Part shown: positions 38,346-49,759 of the stretch, in pieces | How the letters are laid out: each line of letters opens with the position of its first letter | Numbering within the stretch: position 1 is the first letter of the stretch | NCBI RefSeq assembly: GCF_007750395.1 | Contig: NZ_CP036281.1 | Coordinates: 4,673,001-4,737,000, forward strand | Source: Polystyrenella longa | GTDB lineage: Bacteria; Planctomycetota; Planctomycetia; Planctomycetales; Planctomycetaceae | Length of the DNA: 64,000 nt | Reading direction: 5' to 3' | Notes under the pieces: model-generated | What the model saw: only the letters and a program-made list of their open reading frames with translations | What the model was told of the DNA's origin: nothing | The model's database searches: none | Made by a program: the position numbers and the translations under genes

Positions 38346-38954
38346 CTACAGGCTGATGCCTGAGAATGACATGAAGGCCATTGCCATCAATCCGACGGTG
38401 ATGAAAGTGATACCGAGGCCTCGCAGTCCGGGAGGCACATCGCTGTATTTCAGTTTTTCCCGAATTCCCGCCAGTGCAACAATCGCTAATGCCCAGCCAA
38501 ATCCTGAGCCAATGCCGTAAGTGACACTCTCAGCAAAATTGTAGTCACGTTCAACCATGAAAAGCGAACCACCAAGAATGGCACAGTTCACGGTAATCAA
38601 TGGCAGGAAAATTCCCAGTGCGTTGTAGAGCGGGGGAAAGAATCGGTCGAGCGTCATTTCCAGAATCTGCACCATGGTGGCAATCACCGCGATGTAGCTG
38701 ATCAGTCCCAGAAAGGAGAGATCCATTTCAGTATACCCAAGCCAAGACAGTGCTCCGGGTTTAAGAACGAACTGAAACAGAAGGTTGTTAGCAGGAATCG
38801 TAATCGCTTGAATGACGAGAACTGCGATCCCAAGACCGATCGCCGTTTTGACGTTCTTCGAAACCGCGAGGAAAGTACACATCCCGAGGAAAAAGGCGAG
38901 AGCCAGGTTCTCGATGAAGACGGATTTAATGAATAAGCTGAGTAAGTCCTGCAT
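38346..38954 (-). CDS. nqrE: Na+-NQR subunit E
   Basis: A 202-residue membrane subunit with about six helices. It is a paralog of NqrD encoded just upstream; the two face each other and together hold the membrane iron centre through Cys residues, one seen in [15 protein letters not shown]-terminal [20 protein letters not shown] is typical. The gap to nqrD is three bases. Confidence 0.94.
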   Translation of the reverse strand: MQDLLSLFIKSVFIENLALAFFLGMCTFLAVSKNVKTAIGLGIAVLVIQAITIPANNLLFQFVLKPGALSWLGYTEMDLSFLGLISYIAVIATMVQILEMTLDRFFPPLYNALGIFLPLITVNCAILGGSLFMVERDYNFAESVTYGIGSGFGWALAIVALAGIREKLKYSDVPPGLRGLGITFITVGLMAMAFMSFSGISL

Positions 38955-38957
38955 GGT

Positions 38958-39584
38958 TTAGCTCTCCTCAATCTGCTCGGGTTTGATAGTGCGGATAACC
39001 CAGATCAACAGGCCAATGATAAAAAAGGCACTGGGGGGCAACAGCAATAGCCCGTTTGGCACATACCAGCCGCCATTTTTTTCGAGCGACAGCAGCTGGA
39101 ATCCCATTAGTGAACCGGAACCAAACAGTTCCCGAACAACGGCAACACAGAGCAGAATAAAACTGTAACCGAGGCCGTTTCCGACTCCGTCGAGAAAGCT
39201 CATCTGCGGATTGTTTTTCATTGCGTAACCCTCAGCTCGTCCCATTACGATACAGTTCGTAATAATCAGCCCGACAAAAACGGACAAAGTTTTGCTGATG
39301 CTGGGCAAATACGCTTTCATAAGCTGGTCGACGACAATCACCATGGAGGCAATGATCGTCATTTGTACGATAATCCGGATGCTGTTTGGAATTCGCTTTC
39401 GCAGCGTACTGACTGCCGCACTCGAACAGGCAGTCACCGCAATCACTGCAAGACACATAACGATTGTCGTCTGCAGCTTGACTGTAACAGCCAGAGCCGA
39501 ACAGACTCCCAATACCTGCAGGGCGATGGGGTTATTGTTCATTACTGGATCGAGCAGCACATCTTTGGGTGATTTTTCAGCCAT
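38958..39584 (-). CDS. nqrD: Na+-NQR subunit D
   Basis: A 208-residue membrane subunit with about six helices. [20 protein letters not shown] carries the conserved Cys that shares the iron centre with NqrE. The start overlaps the nqrC stop (TAATG at 39584), so translation is coupled. Opening residues ring with [21 protein letters not shown], also typical of the family. Confidence 0.94.
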   Translation of the reverse strand: MAEKSPKDVLLDPVMNNNPIALQVLGVCSALAVTVKLQTTIVMCLAVIAVTACSSAAVSTLRKRIPNSIRIIVQMTIIASMVIVVDQLMKAYLPSISKTLSVFVGLIITNCIVMGRAEGYAMKNNPQMSFLDGVGNGLGYSFILLCVAVVRELFGSGSLMGFQLLSLEKNGGWYVPNGLLLLPPSAFFIIGLLIWVIRTIKPEQIEES

Positions 39585-40390
39585 TATTGGTCTCCCGCAG
39601 ATCGAATTTTATTGATGAATGGTCCGAAGCCGTTCTCACCAAGCCAGTACTGGAGCATATTGTCGATGCCCTTGGTTGTGATTGTCGCTCCGGAAAGACC
39701 GTCAATTTTGTATTGTGCGTTAGGATCGTCCGCAGTGACCTGGCCTTTGATTACCGTAATGGTGACATCCCCTTCGTCGTTGAAAGCGATTTTCCCAGGC
39801 CAAGTCGCCTTCCAGTTCGGGTTATCGACTTCACCACCGAGACCAGGCGTTTCGGCATGTTCGTAGAATGTCAAACCGCGAATAGTAAGCAGGTCCTTGT
39901 CGATGGCGATGAAACCTCGCAAAGTGGACCAGAGTCCGTATCCACGAATAGGAAAGATAAAGAGACTGACTTGATCGTCTTCGCCCTTCACTTCGTAAAC
40001 GAAAGTGTATCTTTCCCGTGTTTTGATACCGGCGATATCGTTCTCAACCGGCTTGCTCAAATCGGGGTCTTTGGATGCCTTACGTGGGTCATAGTCAGAG
40101 ACGTTGAAATCGACCTCCGAACCGGAGACATATTCTCCCGTTTCGAGATCAACAAGTCTTGGCTCCACCTGAGCGAAGACTTCTTCAACAGTTCCCTCTC
40201 CTGAGGTAGGAGCATCCTCTTCCGGGTTCCACATACCGGCGGCGGACAGGATATTCTTCTGAAAGTCCAACTCTTGATTTTTCTTCTGGATCGGTCGCAG
40301 TGAGACTGCGACGGACGAGACGATAACAGAGCAGACCAAACAGAGTCCCAGGGAGACTACGATCACATTTTGGACCGAATCACGCTGCAT
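39584..40390 (-). CDS. nqrC: Na+-NQR subunit C
   Basis: A 268-residue subunit with one N-terminal membrane helix and an FMN-binding domain outside the cytoplasm. [16 protein letters not shown], near residue 235, contains the threonine that carries covalent FMN (motif S-G-A-T), placed there by ApbE encoded downstream. [15 protein letters not shown] and [11 protein letters not shown] are further family features. It overlaps nqrB by 11 bases. Confidence 0.95.
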   Translation of the reverse strand: MQRDSVQNVIVVSLGLCLVCSVIVSSVAVSLRPIQKKNQELDFQKNILSAAGMWNPEEDAPTSGEGTVEEVFAQVEPRLVDLETGEYVSGSEVDFNVSDYDPRKASKDPDLSKPVENDIAGIKTRERYTFVYEVKGEDDQVSLFIFPIRGYGLWSTLRGFIAIDKDLLTIRGLTFYEHAETPGLGGEVDNPNWKATWPGKIAFNDEGDVTITVIKGQVTADDPNAQYKIDGLSGATITTKGIDNMLQYWLGENGFGPFINKIRSAGDQ

Positions 40391-41588
40391 TTCGGGCCAA
40401 CCTTCTTTTAATGTTAGCTTGAATGACGAAGTAATCGATCAGCGGGGCGAATACGTTACCAAACAGAATGGCAAGCATAATCCCTTCCGGGAACGCCGGG
40501 TTGACCACACGAATAAGTATTGTCATGGCTCCAATCAGGAAACCATAAAACCATTTCCCTCGTTCCGTCATTGAAGCGGACACGGGGTCAGTTGCCATAT
40601 AGACTGTACCAAAAGCGAAGCCTCCAACTGCCAAATGCCAGATAGGATTCATCTGGAACATGGGGTTGGATTCGCTGCCGATCAGGAAGAGCACTGAAGA
40701 AAAGGCAAGAGCCCCCATCACCACAGAGACCATGATTCGCCAGGAACCAATCCCAGTGATAATCAGGATCGCCGCTCCGATCAGACAGGCCAAGGCTGAT
40801 GTTTCACCCATCGAACCTTGAATCGTTCCGAGGAAAGCATCGCCAAGGGTTACGCCAGAAGCATATACGCTGTCCATTCCGCCAGCGGCAGCAGCTCCCA
40901 GAGGGGTCGCCTGACTGTAACCATCGACAGCAGTCCAAACGGTGTCGCCAGAAATTTGTGCCGGGTAAGCAAAGTACAGGAAGGCCCGAGCGGTCAAAGC
41001 CGGGTTCAGGAAGTTACGTCCTGTACCACCAAAGATTTCCTTACCGATGACTACACCGAAGGAAATTCCGATGGCTACTTGCCAAAGCGGAATCGTTGGC
41101 GGCAGCGTTAATGGAAAGAGCATCCCCGTTACGAGGAACCCTTCGTTAATTTCATGTTTACGTACGATGGAGAACAAGGCTTCCCAGGCGCCACCAACAG
41201 ACATCGTGACAATGTAGACGGGGAGGAAGTGTAATGCACCATAAGCGATACAATCGAGCCAGCTTCCGGCATTAAAGCCGAGTCCCAGCATCTGCATCAG
41301 ATCAGCACGCCAACCGTCAGGGATAGTGCCCGAAGGAATGTTTAGATTGGCTTGGTATCCCGTGTTATAGAGGGCCATGTAGATCGCTGGAAGCAACGCT
41401 ACGATGACCATCGACATCATCCGTTTGAGATCGATTGCATCCCGTACGTGTGAGTTGGTTTTGGCCACTTCACCCGGCGTATAGAGAAACGTATCCCCCG
41501 CCTCGTACAATGGGTACAATTTTTCCCATTTGCCCCCTTCTTCGAAGTTGGGAGCAACACGGTCCAGTATTTTTCGCAATGGTTTCAT
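40380..41588 (-). CDS. nqrB: Na+-NQR subunit B
   Basis: A 402-residue membrane subunit with about ten helices. [11 protein letters not shown], near residue 225, contains the threonine that carries covalent FMN. The N-terminal cytoplasmic part begins [13 protein letters not shown]. NqrB provides the riboflavin and quinone sites and part of the sodium channel. The 110-base gap to nqrA contains an inverted repeat. Confidence 0.95.
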   Translation of the reverse strand: MKPLRKILDRVAPNFEEGGKWEKLYPLYEAGDTFLYTPGEVAKTNSHVRDAIDLKRMMSMVIVALLPAIYMALYNTGYQANLNIPSGTIPDGWRADLMQMLGLGFNAGSWLDCIAYGALHFLPVYIVTMSVGGAWEALFSIVRKHEINEGFLVTGMLFPLTLPPTIPLWQVAIGISFGVVIGKEIFGGTGRNFLNPALTARAFLYFAYPAQISGDTVWTAVDGYSQATPLGAAAAGGMDSVYASGVTLGDAFLGTIQGSMGETSALACLIGAAILIITGIGSWRIMVSVVMGALAFSSVLFLIGSESNPMFQMNPIWHLAVGGFAFGTVYMATDPVSASMTERGKWFYGFLIGAMTILIRVVNPAFPEGIMLAILFGNVFAPLIDYFVIQANIKRRLARNAA

Positions 41589-41647
41589 AAGGTTTTCGCT
41601 TTGAAATCGTGCTCCGACAGGTCGAACCGATCAGTCTCGTTCCGAAT

Positions 41648-41674
41648 GATGTTAAACAAAGCTGAGTTAACATC
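41648..41674. repeat. Perfect 8-base inverted repeat between nqrA and nqrB
   Basis: GATGTTAA (41648-41655) and TTAACATC (41667-41674) flank an 11-base loop in the gap between nqrA and nqrB. It could be an operator or a weak RNA hairpin that tunes nqrB relative to nqrA; neither is established. Confidence 0.4.
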
Positions 41675-41698
41675 GAAACAGAAATCAGGGGATGTTAT

Positions 41699-43054
41699 TT
41701 AACCTTCTTTTTCGATCTGCACCAGACAGGATCGCAACAACGGTCCATATTCGTACTTGCCAGGACAGACAAAAGTACAAAGTGCCAGATCTTCCTCATC
41801 TAACTCAAGACAACCAAGTGCCTTGGCGTCTTCAGTGTCGCCGATGATGATTGATCGCAAGAGTTGGGTCGGAAGAATATCGAGCGGCATGACTTTTTCG
41901 TAAGAACCAATCGGGACCATTGCCCGCTTGCTTCCATGAGTCGAAGTCGTGAACGGTAGTTTGCTGTCCATCGTCCGTAACGCCGAGGCAAATGCTCGTG
42001 TCACAGAGAATTTGGACAGTCCCGGATCTTGCCACCCCAGTAGGAGTCGCTCTGACCCTTCGGGCAGAACAGTCACTTGATTGTGGAATCGTCCCAGGTA
42101 ATTGAAAGGCCCAGCAGCGGTGCGGCCACCGAACACGGAGCCAGCAATCACGCGATTTTCGCTTTCTCCGATAACTTGTAGTTCATCTGCGACAACTTCA
42201 CTCAGACAGGCACCGACCTCGGTGCGGATCAATCGAGGATTCTTAATAGAAGGCCCCGCGAGTGAGATGACGCGTTCGGAAGAGAGGACACCTTCAGTGA
42301 AGAGTCGTCCGATTGCGATGACGTTTTGGTAATCGACATGCCAGACGACACGATCTTCACTGGCAGGATCGAGGAAATGAATGTGTGTTCCGGGAAGTCC
42401 GGCGGGATGCGGGCCGGCGAATTCCTGCTCTTCCACCTGATTCAGCTCTGCTCCAGGCAATGACTTGCCATTGCCGCGACAGAGAAAGACTTTTCCGTCG
42501 GTCAATCGACATAGAACTTTCATTCCCTGAAGGAATGCCATTTCGTTCTGGCCGATGATGATTTCCGGATTGGGAGCAAGTGGATGAGTATCGATCGCAG
42601 TGACGAAAATGGAGCGAGGCTTGGAATCGATCGCGGGCACTCGGCTGTAGGGCCGAGTTCGCAGAACGGTCCACATGCCGGATTTCACCAGCAAATCGCG
42701 AACCTTATCGGATTCCAGATTCAGCAGATCGACATCGGGATAAGATTCGAATTTAACAAACTCATTACCAGACTTTTCAATAACGATTGACTGGAATACC
42801 CGCTTGGCTCCGCGGTTGACTTCGATCACTTTTCCGCTGGCAGGAGCGGTATAGCAGACACCGTCTGTTTTCTTGTCGGTAAACAACAAGTCTCCTTTTT
42901 TGACCATGTCTCCTTCGACAACAGCCATCGTCGGCTTCATACCGTAGTAATCAGCGGCGATCAGTGCCACTTTCGTGACTGCGGCGCCATCCTGAATTTC
43001 CTGCTTGGGTTCGCCTTCAATTGGCAGGCGAACACCCTTCGAAATAGTGATCAT
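41699..43054 (-). CDS. nqrA: Na+-NQR subunit A
   Basis: A 451-residue soluble cytoplasmic subunit, the first gene of the operon. [14 protein letters not shown] at the N terminus and [23 protein letters not shown], a biotinyl/lipoyl-like barrel without a modified lysine, match NqrA. C-terminal [20 protein letters not shown] is also typical. An AAGGA stretch precedes the ATG. The upstream 824-base gap should hold the operon promoter. Confidence 0.94.
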   Translation of the reverse strand: MITISKGVRLPIEGEPKQEIQDGAAVTKVALIAADYYGMKPTMAVVEGDMVKKGDLLFTDKKTDGVCYTAPASGKVIEVNRGAKRVFQSIVIEKSGNEFVKFESYPDVDLLNLESDKVRDLLVKSGMWTVLRTRPYSRVPAIDSKPRSIFVTAIDTHPLAPNPEIIIGQNEMAFLQGMKVLCRLTDGKVFLCRGNGKSLPGAELNQVEEQEFAGPHPAGLPGTHIHFLDPASEDRVVWHVDYQNVIAIGRLFTEGVLSSERVISLAGPSIKNPRLIRTEVGACLSEVVADELQVIGESENRVIAGSVFGGRTAAGPFNYLGRFHNQVTVLPEGSERLLLGWQDPGLSKFSVTRAFASALRTMDSKLPFTTSTHGSKRAMVPIGSYEKVMPLDILPTQLLRSIIIGDTEDAKALGCLELDEEDLALCTFVCPGKYEYGPLLRSCLVQIEKEG

Positions 43055-43878
43055 CTCGATAACGATCCTTGAATCATCTGCAAGAACGCGTGTCTGGCAT
43101 AGAACCAGTTGCCTAGTCCTGCCAAGTTATTGGATTTGTAAACCCACGCTGGAATTTGTCGAACGATATTTTGAATGCGAATCGGAAACGGCTCTTCAAC
43201 TTTTTGTCCAGGCGATGAATCAGAACATCGAACTTGACGAATACTGTTTCCACTTTCAAACCTCCCAATAGATCGAACAAGGTAATTTCGTTCGAAACTT
43301 CGGCAAATTCAGGGAATGAGCGCTACTGGATAGGAGGCAGTGAGAAGGGCCAATGACAACCTCGTAATGAAACAAGAAGACTTGCGTCCCTCAAGCTGTC
43401 ACTGGAACAGAACCGGATCAGACAGCGAAGGAGTGAAGTGCTGTGACCGGCCCGACTTCAAAACAGGTAAGTTGAAAAGATGGGTTAAACTAATCCTCAA
43501 AGGACGTTGCTTTCCATCGATCCGCTGCATTTATCAGCTTAGATTTTGGTATCTTACCGTTCGATTTTCTTTTGGGTAGTTAAGTCGAGTAATTATTCAA
43601 AGAACTATTTCAACTTGCCAAAACACCCGACCGCATTCTCGAATATGAGAAACATGACCAGCCATTATTCTCTAATTAGAAAACGAACGTCTGCAAAAAT
43701 TGGGAGCGAGTGCACACTTTCGGTTTCCCACCTGCAAATATTCGCCGATTCGAGACGATCATGGTGAGTATCGAATCATAGCAACGTTTTGAGCGTAGCC
43801 GCAGCTAACACAACATGAACGCTCGGCCCAACGAGATCATAACCGCCTTCAATTCGACACCAATAACAGTGACACGAA
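43055..43878. promoter_or_regulatory. Long gap upstream of the nqr operon
   Basis: Between lpd (ends at 43879) and nqrA (starts at 43054) lie 824 bases on which no gene is supported. It should include the nqr promoter near the low end and the lpd transcript end near the high end. A seven-base inverted repeat (GATTCGA at 43747-43753, TCGAATC at 43771-43777) is present; there is no clear T-run with it. Confidence 0.4.
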
Positions 43879-45306
43879 TTAGTTGCGTTTGGGTCGATAG
43901 ACGTGAGTCGCCTGAGCGAACGCACTTTCGGCCGCTTCCATCAGCGTTTCTGACAACGTCGGATGAGCGTGGATCGTGGCAGCCATATCCCGGGCCAATG
44001 CGGCAGTTTCCACAGCCAGAACACCTTCGGCGATTAACTCACCAGCGCCGGGACCGACGATTCCGACTCCGATGACTCGATCCGTATCGGGATCGAATAG
44101 AAGTTTTGTCAGTCCTTCGGGACGATCAATCGCTTTGGCACGGCCAGATGCAGCCCAGGGGAACTTGGTGACTTTGACCGAAATGTCGTTCTCTTTGGCG
44201 TCCAGTTCAGTGACACCACACCAGGCGACTTCGGGATCGGTGTAGATGACGGACGGAATGGCTGCAGGATCAAAAGCTTCGGGTTCGCCAAGAATGGAAC
44301 CGACGGCAACTTTGGCTTCGCGAGTCGCTTTATGAGCCAGCATCGGGTTGCCGTTCACGTCGCCAATGGCGTAGATGTGTGACTCGGAAGTTCGCCGCTG
44401 AGCATCGACAGGAATGAATCCCCGTTCATCAACTTCCACCTGTGTGTTTTCGAGGCCCATATTATTGCTATTAGGACGTCGGCCAACACAGACCAGCACT
44501 CGATCAAAGGTTTGAGGAGATTTCACACCGTCACCTTCTATCTCAGCGACGATGCCGCTGCGGGTTGCTTTCAAGCTATTGACCTTCGTGTTGACATGAA
44601 TCGCTTCGAAGTCTTCTTCAAGTCGTTTTTGCAGCGGCCTGATCAGATCCCGGTCAGCCCCTGTGGCGATTTGTGGCAGCATCTCGACAACGGTCACCTG
44701 AGACCCGAGAGCGGCGTAAACTTGTCCCAGTTCCAGTCCAATGATTCCGCCACCGATAATCAAGAATCGTTTGGGGACATCTTTCAGCTCGAGTGCTCCC
44801 GTCGAATCCATCACCCGGTCGTCATCCAGGCGGAACATCGGAGGAGCAATCGGAGAAGAGCCGGTGGCAATGATCGCTTGCTTGAAGGAGACTTTACCGA
44901 CGGACTTTCCATCCTGGGTCAGTTCGATTGTATTCGAATCGAGGAAGGAGCCGCGAGCTCGGACGGTTTGCACCTTACGGGCCGAAGCAAGCTGACCGAT
45001 TCCGCCAGTCAGTTGTTCGACGACTCTGTTTTTGTAGTCGCGTAATTTGTCGAGGTTAACCTTGGGCTTCGAAAAAGAGACGCCCCAGTTTTCGGCTTCT
45101 TTGGCTTCGTGAAGCAGTTTGGAAACGTGGAGCAATGCTTTGGAAGGAATACAGCCCCGGTTGGCACAAACGCCGCCCAGACGGGGATCTTCATCGACGA
45201 GAATGACTTTCTTGCCATGATCGGCTGCTTCAAATGCGGCCGGGTATCCCCCCGGACCACCACCGATAACTACGACATCACATTCTCCGCCCAGCGATTC
45301 CGCCAT
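43879..45306 (-). CDS. lpd: Dihydrolipoyl dehydrogenase
   Basis: A 475-residue E3 flavoprotein that reoxidises dihydrolipoyl groups with NAD+. FAD loop [15 protein letters not shown], redox cysteines Cys47 and Cys52 in [15 protein letters not shown] loop [12 protein letters not shown], and the C-terminal HAHPTLSE with the catalytic His-Glu pair are all present. It is the last gene of the pyruvate dehydrogenase group; the gap of 236 bases to aceF upstream means it may have its own promoter. Confidence 0.95.
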   Translation of the reverse strand: MAESLGGECDVVVIGGGPGGYPAAFEAADHGKKVILVDEDPRLGGVCANRGCIPSKALLHVSKLLHEAKEAENWGVSFSKPKVNLDKLRDYKNRVVEQLTGGIGQLASARKVQTVRARGSFLDSNTIELTQDGKSVGKVSFKQAIIATGSSPIAPPMFRLDDDRVMDSTGALELKDVPKRFLIIGGGIIGLELGQVYAALGSQVTVVEMLPQIATGADRDLIRPLQKRLEEDFEAIHVNTKVNSLKATRSGIVAEIEGDGVKSPQTFDRVLVCVGRRPNSNNMGLENTQVEVDERGFIPVDAQRRTSESHIYAIGDVNGNPMLAHKATREAKVAVGSILGEPEAFDPAAIPSVIYTDPEVAWCGVTELDAKENDISVKVTKFPWAASGRAKAIDRPEGLTKLLFDPDTDRVIGVGIVGPGAGELIAEGVLAVETAALARDMAATIHAHPTLSETLMEAAESAFAQATHVYRPKRN

Positions 45307-45542
45307 TTTTCTGTGCTTTCAAATTCATTTTGAGCAGGTACTGCTCTTCTTAATTCAATATTGGGTATTTAATCCCATTTGCAAACAAAGGTTCCATTCG
45401 CCCCCGCCAGACAAGAGCGACTCGCCTCGTTTCCGTCGTGACTAAACTTCTCGACTTAACATTGCGATCAATCGCATGGAGAGTTTTTGCCAATCGAAGC
45501 CGGTCGAGGACGCGTGTGTAACCGACCGGCCAGTTTCAGGAT

Positions 45543-46856
45543 TTAACAGTCTGTCAGCAACTGGAACATATCAGAGAAGGAGCGAACGAGTTTGCTGACG
45601 AAGCGTGCCGCGTCCGCACCGTTGATCACTCGGTGATCGTAGGAAAGGGAAATCGGCATCATCATTCGTTCAACGATTTCGCCCTGATCCAGACGGAGTT
45701 CATTCCGACTGCGGCACATCCCCAGGATGGCCACTTCAGGATAGTTGACGATCGGTGTGAAGCCGGTACCGCCGATACCACCCAGGTTGGTGATCGTAAA
45801 GGTTCCGCCTTGCATTTCGTCCATCGACAGCTTTCGGTCGCGGGCTTTGATTGCCAGTTCGGTCGTTTCCTGAGCGATATCCAGAATCGATTTTTTATCG
45901 GCGTTCTTGATCACAGGTACCACGAGACCATAAGGCGTATCAACCGCGATCCCAATGTTGTAATACTGCTTTAGAACCAACTCACCAGACTGAGCATCAT
46001 AGCTGGCATTAAAGTTGGGATAGGCCTTCAACGCGTTCACGGCTGCTTTTACGGCGACGGCGGTCATGGTCACTTTGGGACCATTCTTCCCGACGGTCGA
46101 CATGAACGTTTTGCGAGACTCTTCCAAGTTGGTGATGTCGGCAAGGTCGTGTTGCGTTACGTGAGGAATGACCTGCCAAGCCATACTCAGATGCGATGCC
46201 GCTGTCCGCTCGAGCTTGCTGAGTTTGCGGCGTTCCACTTCTCCGTACTGGGAGAAATCTGGTAGCGGTGGTGCGGTCACGGGACCACCTCCACCCGATC
46301 CACCACCAGAAGTCAGTTGGCGAACAAAACCCTGAACATCTTCGACGGTAATTCGGCCACCAGGACCAGTTCCGTTAACTTGATGCAAGTCGACACCCAA
46401 CTCGCGAGCTAGCCGACGAGTAGAGGGAGTCGCTGGAGGAGGAATTTTTCCTGCTTCGGATGTCGTTGGCTGAGTCTGTTGCGCCGGTTGAGGAGACGAC
46501 GGTTTGCTCTCTTCTTTTTTCGGCGGTTCCTGTTCCTTAGCGGGTTTTTCCGCTTTGGGTTCCTCTTTTTCTTCCTTGGGTTCTGCGGATTTGGCTTCTT
46601 CTTGGGCGGGAGCGCCGTTTGATTCCGCGATCGTCAGGAGCACTGCACCAATGGGTACCGAGTCGCCTTCGGAAACGTGAATTTTGGAAACCGTTCCCGC
46701 ATGGGGGCATTCAATTTCGGCAACCGCTTTTTCGGTTTCGACTTCCATCACCACGGAGCCAGCGGAGATGGAATCTCCCTCTTTCACTGTGATAGAAGAG
46801 ATCTCCGCTTCATTCACGCCTTCGGAAACTTCAGGAAGTTTGAATTCAATCGACAT
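45543..46856 (-). CDS. aceF: Pyruvate dehydrogenase E2 acetyltransferase
   Basis: A 437-residue E2 core protein. One lipoyl domain carries the modified Lys43 in [10 protein letters not shown]. An alanine-, proline-, glutamate- and lysine-rich linker (about residues 78-135) gives the flexible arm. A peripheral subunit-binding domain ([20 protein letters not shown]) lies near residues 140-178. The catalytic domain has the [15 protein letters not shown] motif; Asn in place of Asp also occurs in Azotobacter E2, so this need not be a loss. It transfers acetyl to CoA. Many E2p have two or three lipoyl domains, this one has one. Confidence 0.95.
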   Translation of the reverse strand: MSIEFKLPEVSEGVNEAEISSITVKEGDSISAGSVVMEVETEKAVAEIECPHAGTVSKIHVSEGDSVPIGAVLLTIAESNGAPAQEEAKSAEPKEEKEEPKAEKPAKEQEPPKKEESKPSSPQPAQQTQPTTSEAGKIPPPATPSTRRLARELGVDLHQVNGTGPGGRITVEDVQGFVRQLTSGGGSGGGGPVTAPPLPDFSQYGEVERRKLSKLERTAASHLSMAWQVIPHVTQHDLADITNLEESRKTFMSTVGKNGPKVTMTAVAVKAAVNALKAYPNFNASYDAQSGELVLKQYYNIGIAVDTPYGLVVPVIKNADKKSILDIAQETTELAIKARDRKLSMDEMQGGTFTITNLGGIGGTGFTPIVNYPEVAILGMCRSRNELRLDQGEIVERMMMPISLSYDHRVINGADAARFVSKLVRSFSDMFQLLTDC

Positions 46857-47068
46857 GCTGAATTGTTTCTTAAAAAGAGGACACGGCTTTCAGGTAATAA
46901 CCGCTATCCGTTTGAAAATTAACCAGGCGGGAGCCCGTTCGACAAACATACGAGCGGATCGCGAACGACTACGGACTCTCCGGCAATTTTAGGATCGACT
47001 GGATCTCATGACCGAGTCTGAAGTTACCAGACCTGTTACGGTCTGGTCTTCAAAATCAGGTATACAAA

Positions 47069-49759
47069 TCAGGCATACAGAGGATCGACTTTATCAACAT
47101 CGATACTCAGATCGGACTGAGCCTGTTTGACGAGGTCCCAGCTGACTTTTCCTTCGTGAGCCAGAGCGACCAACGTTGCGTAGGTCGTGTGCTCTGCGTT
47201 CACTTCGAAATGCTCCCGCAGGTGCTCCCGAGAATCGCTGCGACCGAAACCGTCTGTTCCCAAGGTCACGTATTGACCAGGAATCCATTGACGGATTTGA
47301 TCGTGAACCAATCGAACATTGTCGCTGGCAGCAATGAAGGGACCTTCCTGCTTGTCGATCTGAGCTTCCAGGAAACTCGTACGTGGTGATTCTTGAGGAT
47401 GCAGTCGGTTCCAACGATCGGCACTGCGAGCTTCGCGAGCCAATTCGCTGTAACTGGTGATACTCCAGACATCAGTACCAATATCGTACTTTTCTTTGAG
47501 GATCTGTTGTGCTCTCTGAACCTCCATTAAAATCGGACCACTACCGAAGAGTTGAGGTCGAGCTCCACCGGCTCCTTGTCCGTCTGTTTTCTCCAAGTGA
47601 TACATTCCCTTGAGAATGCCATTAACCACATGGTCCCCTTCGGGCATTGCTGGCATTTCGTAGGTACCGTTGTAGACGCTCAGGTAGTAGAAGATGTTCT
47701 CCCCTTCCTGATACATCCGTCGCAGACCTTCCTGCACGATGACGGTGATCTCATACGCAAATGCAGGATCATAGGCACGCAAATTCGGGATTGTGGTTGC
47801 GACCAACTGACTGTGACCATCCTGGTGCTGTAAACCTTCACCGTTCAATGTCGTTCGCCCGGAAGTTCCCCCCACGAGGAAACCTTTGGCGCGAGAGTCA
47901 CCGGCAAGCCAGATCAAATCGCCAATTCGCTGGAAGCCAAACATTGAGTAGTAGATATAGAATGGAATCATGTTTACACCCAGGTTGGCGTAAGCGGTTC
48001 CCGCGGCGACGAATGATGCCATCGCACCAGCTTCATTAATTCCCTCTTCGAGAATCTGGCCGTCTTTGGCTTCTTTGTAGTACATAACCTGGTCACGGTC
48101 GACAGGCTCGTACAGCTGGCCGGTACTGGCATAGATACCGCACTGTTTAAACAAGCCTTCCATACCGAAAGTACGAGCTTCGTCCGGAATAATTGGAACG
48201 ATTCGCTTGCCAATTTTTTTGTCTTTCAATAACCCACTAAGCAGGTTGCCAAAAGCCATTGTCGACGAAGCGGGTTTCCCACCGGAACCTTGCAACATTT
48301 TGCCAAATGAATCCAACTTCGGCGTTTCCAGACTCTCGTCAGTCGGTTGACGATTGGGAACATATCCACCGAGTTCTTTGCGACGTTCCTGCAGGTATTT
48401 CATTTCCTGGCTGTCTTCGGCAGGCCGGTAGAACGGAGTGTCTTTGACTTCTTCGTCGCGAATCGGAATTCCGAATCGTGAACGGAAGGCAAACAGCTCT
48501 TCTTCGTTCATTTTCTTGGTGTTGTGAGCGATGTTTCGTCCTTCGCCCGCTTCACCCAGACCATAACCTTTGATCGTTTTCGCCAGAATGACGGTCGGAG
48601 ATCCCTTATGCTCTGAAGCCGCTTTATAGGCAGCATAGACTTTCTCGCTGTCGTGACCACCTCGTTTGAGTTTCTCCAACTGCTCGTCGGAAAGATGTTC
48701 TACCATCGCCTGCAGTTCTGGATCGACGCCGAAGAAGTGTTCGCGAATGTACGCTCCCCCTTCGACAACGTATTTCTGGAACTGACCATCGACGATTTCG
48801 CCCATACGTTTTACAAGTTTACCATCGCTGTCGCCGGCGAGAATGGGGTCCCAATCGCCACCCCAGACCACTTTGATGCAGTTCCAGCCTGCACCGCGGA
48901 ATGCTGCTTCCAACTCCTGAATGATCTTACCGTTACCACGAACGGGGCCATCCAGTCGTTGCAGGTTGCAGTTCACGACAAAACAGAGGTTGTCCAGTTT
49001 CTCACGAGAGGCAAGAGTGAGTGCACCGAGTGTTTCCGGTTCATCGACTTCGCCATCGCCCACGTAACAGTAAACGCGCGACTGTGAGGTATCGATAATT
49101 CCGCGATGCTCTAGGTATCGCAGGAAGCGTGCATGGTATATCGCTGTGATAGGGCCCAATCCCATGGAGACCGTGGGGAATTGCCAGAAATTCGGCATTA
49201 ACCAGGGATGCGGGTACGAAGAGAGTCCGCCACCACGAGGAATTTCCTGTCGGAAACGAGTCAGGTGAGACTCATCCAGTCGGCCTTCAACGAAGGCTCG
49301 CGCGTACATTCCCGGTGATGCATGCCCCTGAAAATAAACCATGTCACCAATTTGGTTCTCGTTGCGGGCTTTGAAGAAGTGGTTTGCTGCAACTTCGTAT
49401 AAGGTTGCTGAGGAAGCAAACGTAGATATGTGACCACCAATCCCGTCGCTGGAGCGGTTCGCTTTCACGACCATCGCCATCGCATTCCAACGGATAATGC
49501 TCTTAATACGTCGTTCCAATTCCAGGTTACCGGGGTAACGTGGCTGCTCGTCGGAAGGAATCGTATTCATATACGGTGTATTGGCCGTAAAAGGGAGTGT
49601 CACTCCTCGCAGGTAAGCTCTTTCCTGCAAGTTAACGAGCAACTCCTGCAATCTTTTCGGTCCGTAACGGTGCAACACATCTTCTAATGAGTCGTACCAT
49701 TCTTCCATTTCGTTGGGATCAATGCCTGAAACCGTGTCCATTAAAGAGTGGCTCGCCAT
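47069..49759 (-). CDS. aceE: Pyruvate dehydrogenase E1, homodimeric type
   Basis: An 896-residue thiamine diphosphate enzyme of the E. coli AceE type (887). The TPP motif GDGEVDEPETLGALTLASRE starts near residue 231 and ends in VVNCN. SGRTTLNGEGLQHQDGHS and the C-terminal TLGTDGFGRSDSREHLREHF are diagnostic. It decarboxylates pyruvate and loads acetyl on E2. An AGGA site precedes the ATG. E2 and E3 genes follow on the same strand, making a complete complex. Confidence 0.97.
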   Translation of the reverse strand: MASHSLMDTVSGIDPNEMEEWYDSLEDVLHRYGPKRLQELLVNLQERAYLRGVTLPFTANTPYMNTIPSDEQPRYPGNLELERRIKSIIRWNAMAMVVKANRSSDGIGGHISTFASSATLYEVAANHFFKARNENQIGDMVYFQGHASPGMYARAFVEGRLDESHLTRFRQEIPRGGGLSSYPHPWLMPNFWQFPTVSMGLGPITAIYHARFLRYLEHRGIIDTSQSRVYCYVGDGEVDEPETLGALTLASREKLDNLCFVVNCNLQRLDGPVRGNGKIIQELEAAFRGAGWNCIKVVWGGDWDPILAGDSDGKLVKRMGEIVDGQFQKYVVEGGAYIREHFFGVDPELQAMVEHLSDEQLEKLKRGGHDSEKVYAAYKAASEHKGSPTVILAKTIKGYGLGEAGEGRNIAHNTKKMNEEELFAFRSRFGIPIRDEEVKDTPFYRPAEDSQEMKYLQERRKELGGYVPNRQPTDESLETPKLDSFGKMLQGSGGKPASSTMAFGNLLSGLLKDKKIGKRIVPIIPDEARTFGMEGLFKQCGIYASTGQLYEPVDRDQVMYYKEAKDGQILEEGINEAGAMASFVAAGTAYANLGVNMIPFYIYYSMFGFQRIGDLIWLAGDSRAKGFLVGGTSGRTTLNGEGLQHQDGHSQLVATTIPNLRAYDPAFAYEITVIVQEGLRRMYQEGENIFYYLSVYNGTYEMPAMPEGDHVVNGILKGMYHLEKTDGQGAGGARPQLFGSGPILMEVQRAQQILKEKYDIGTDVWSITSYSELAREARSADRWNRLHPQESPRTSFLEAQIDKQEGPFIAASDNVRLVHDQIRQWIPGQYVTLGTDGFGRSDSREHLREHFEVNAEHTTYATLVALAHEGKVSWDLVKQAQSDLSIDVDKVDPLYA

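Noticed and set aside
39569-40204. 211-codon plus-strand frame over nqrC
   Set aside because: It is antisense to nqrC, which has an intact FMN motif.
43340-43767. Plus-strand frames of 73-79 codons in the gap before nqrA
   Set aside because: No ribosome site of note, unusual composition and overlapping frames; treated as non-coding.
45640-45690. Asn in place of Asp in the E2 catalytic motif as a possible inactive enzyme
   Set aside because: Asn at this place is known in active Azotobacter-type E2 proteins.
46500-46620. Repetitive Glu/Lys/Pro-coding stretch in aceF, a possible DNA repeat
   Set aside because: It is the usual flexible linker of E2 proteins and not a true DNA repeat.
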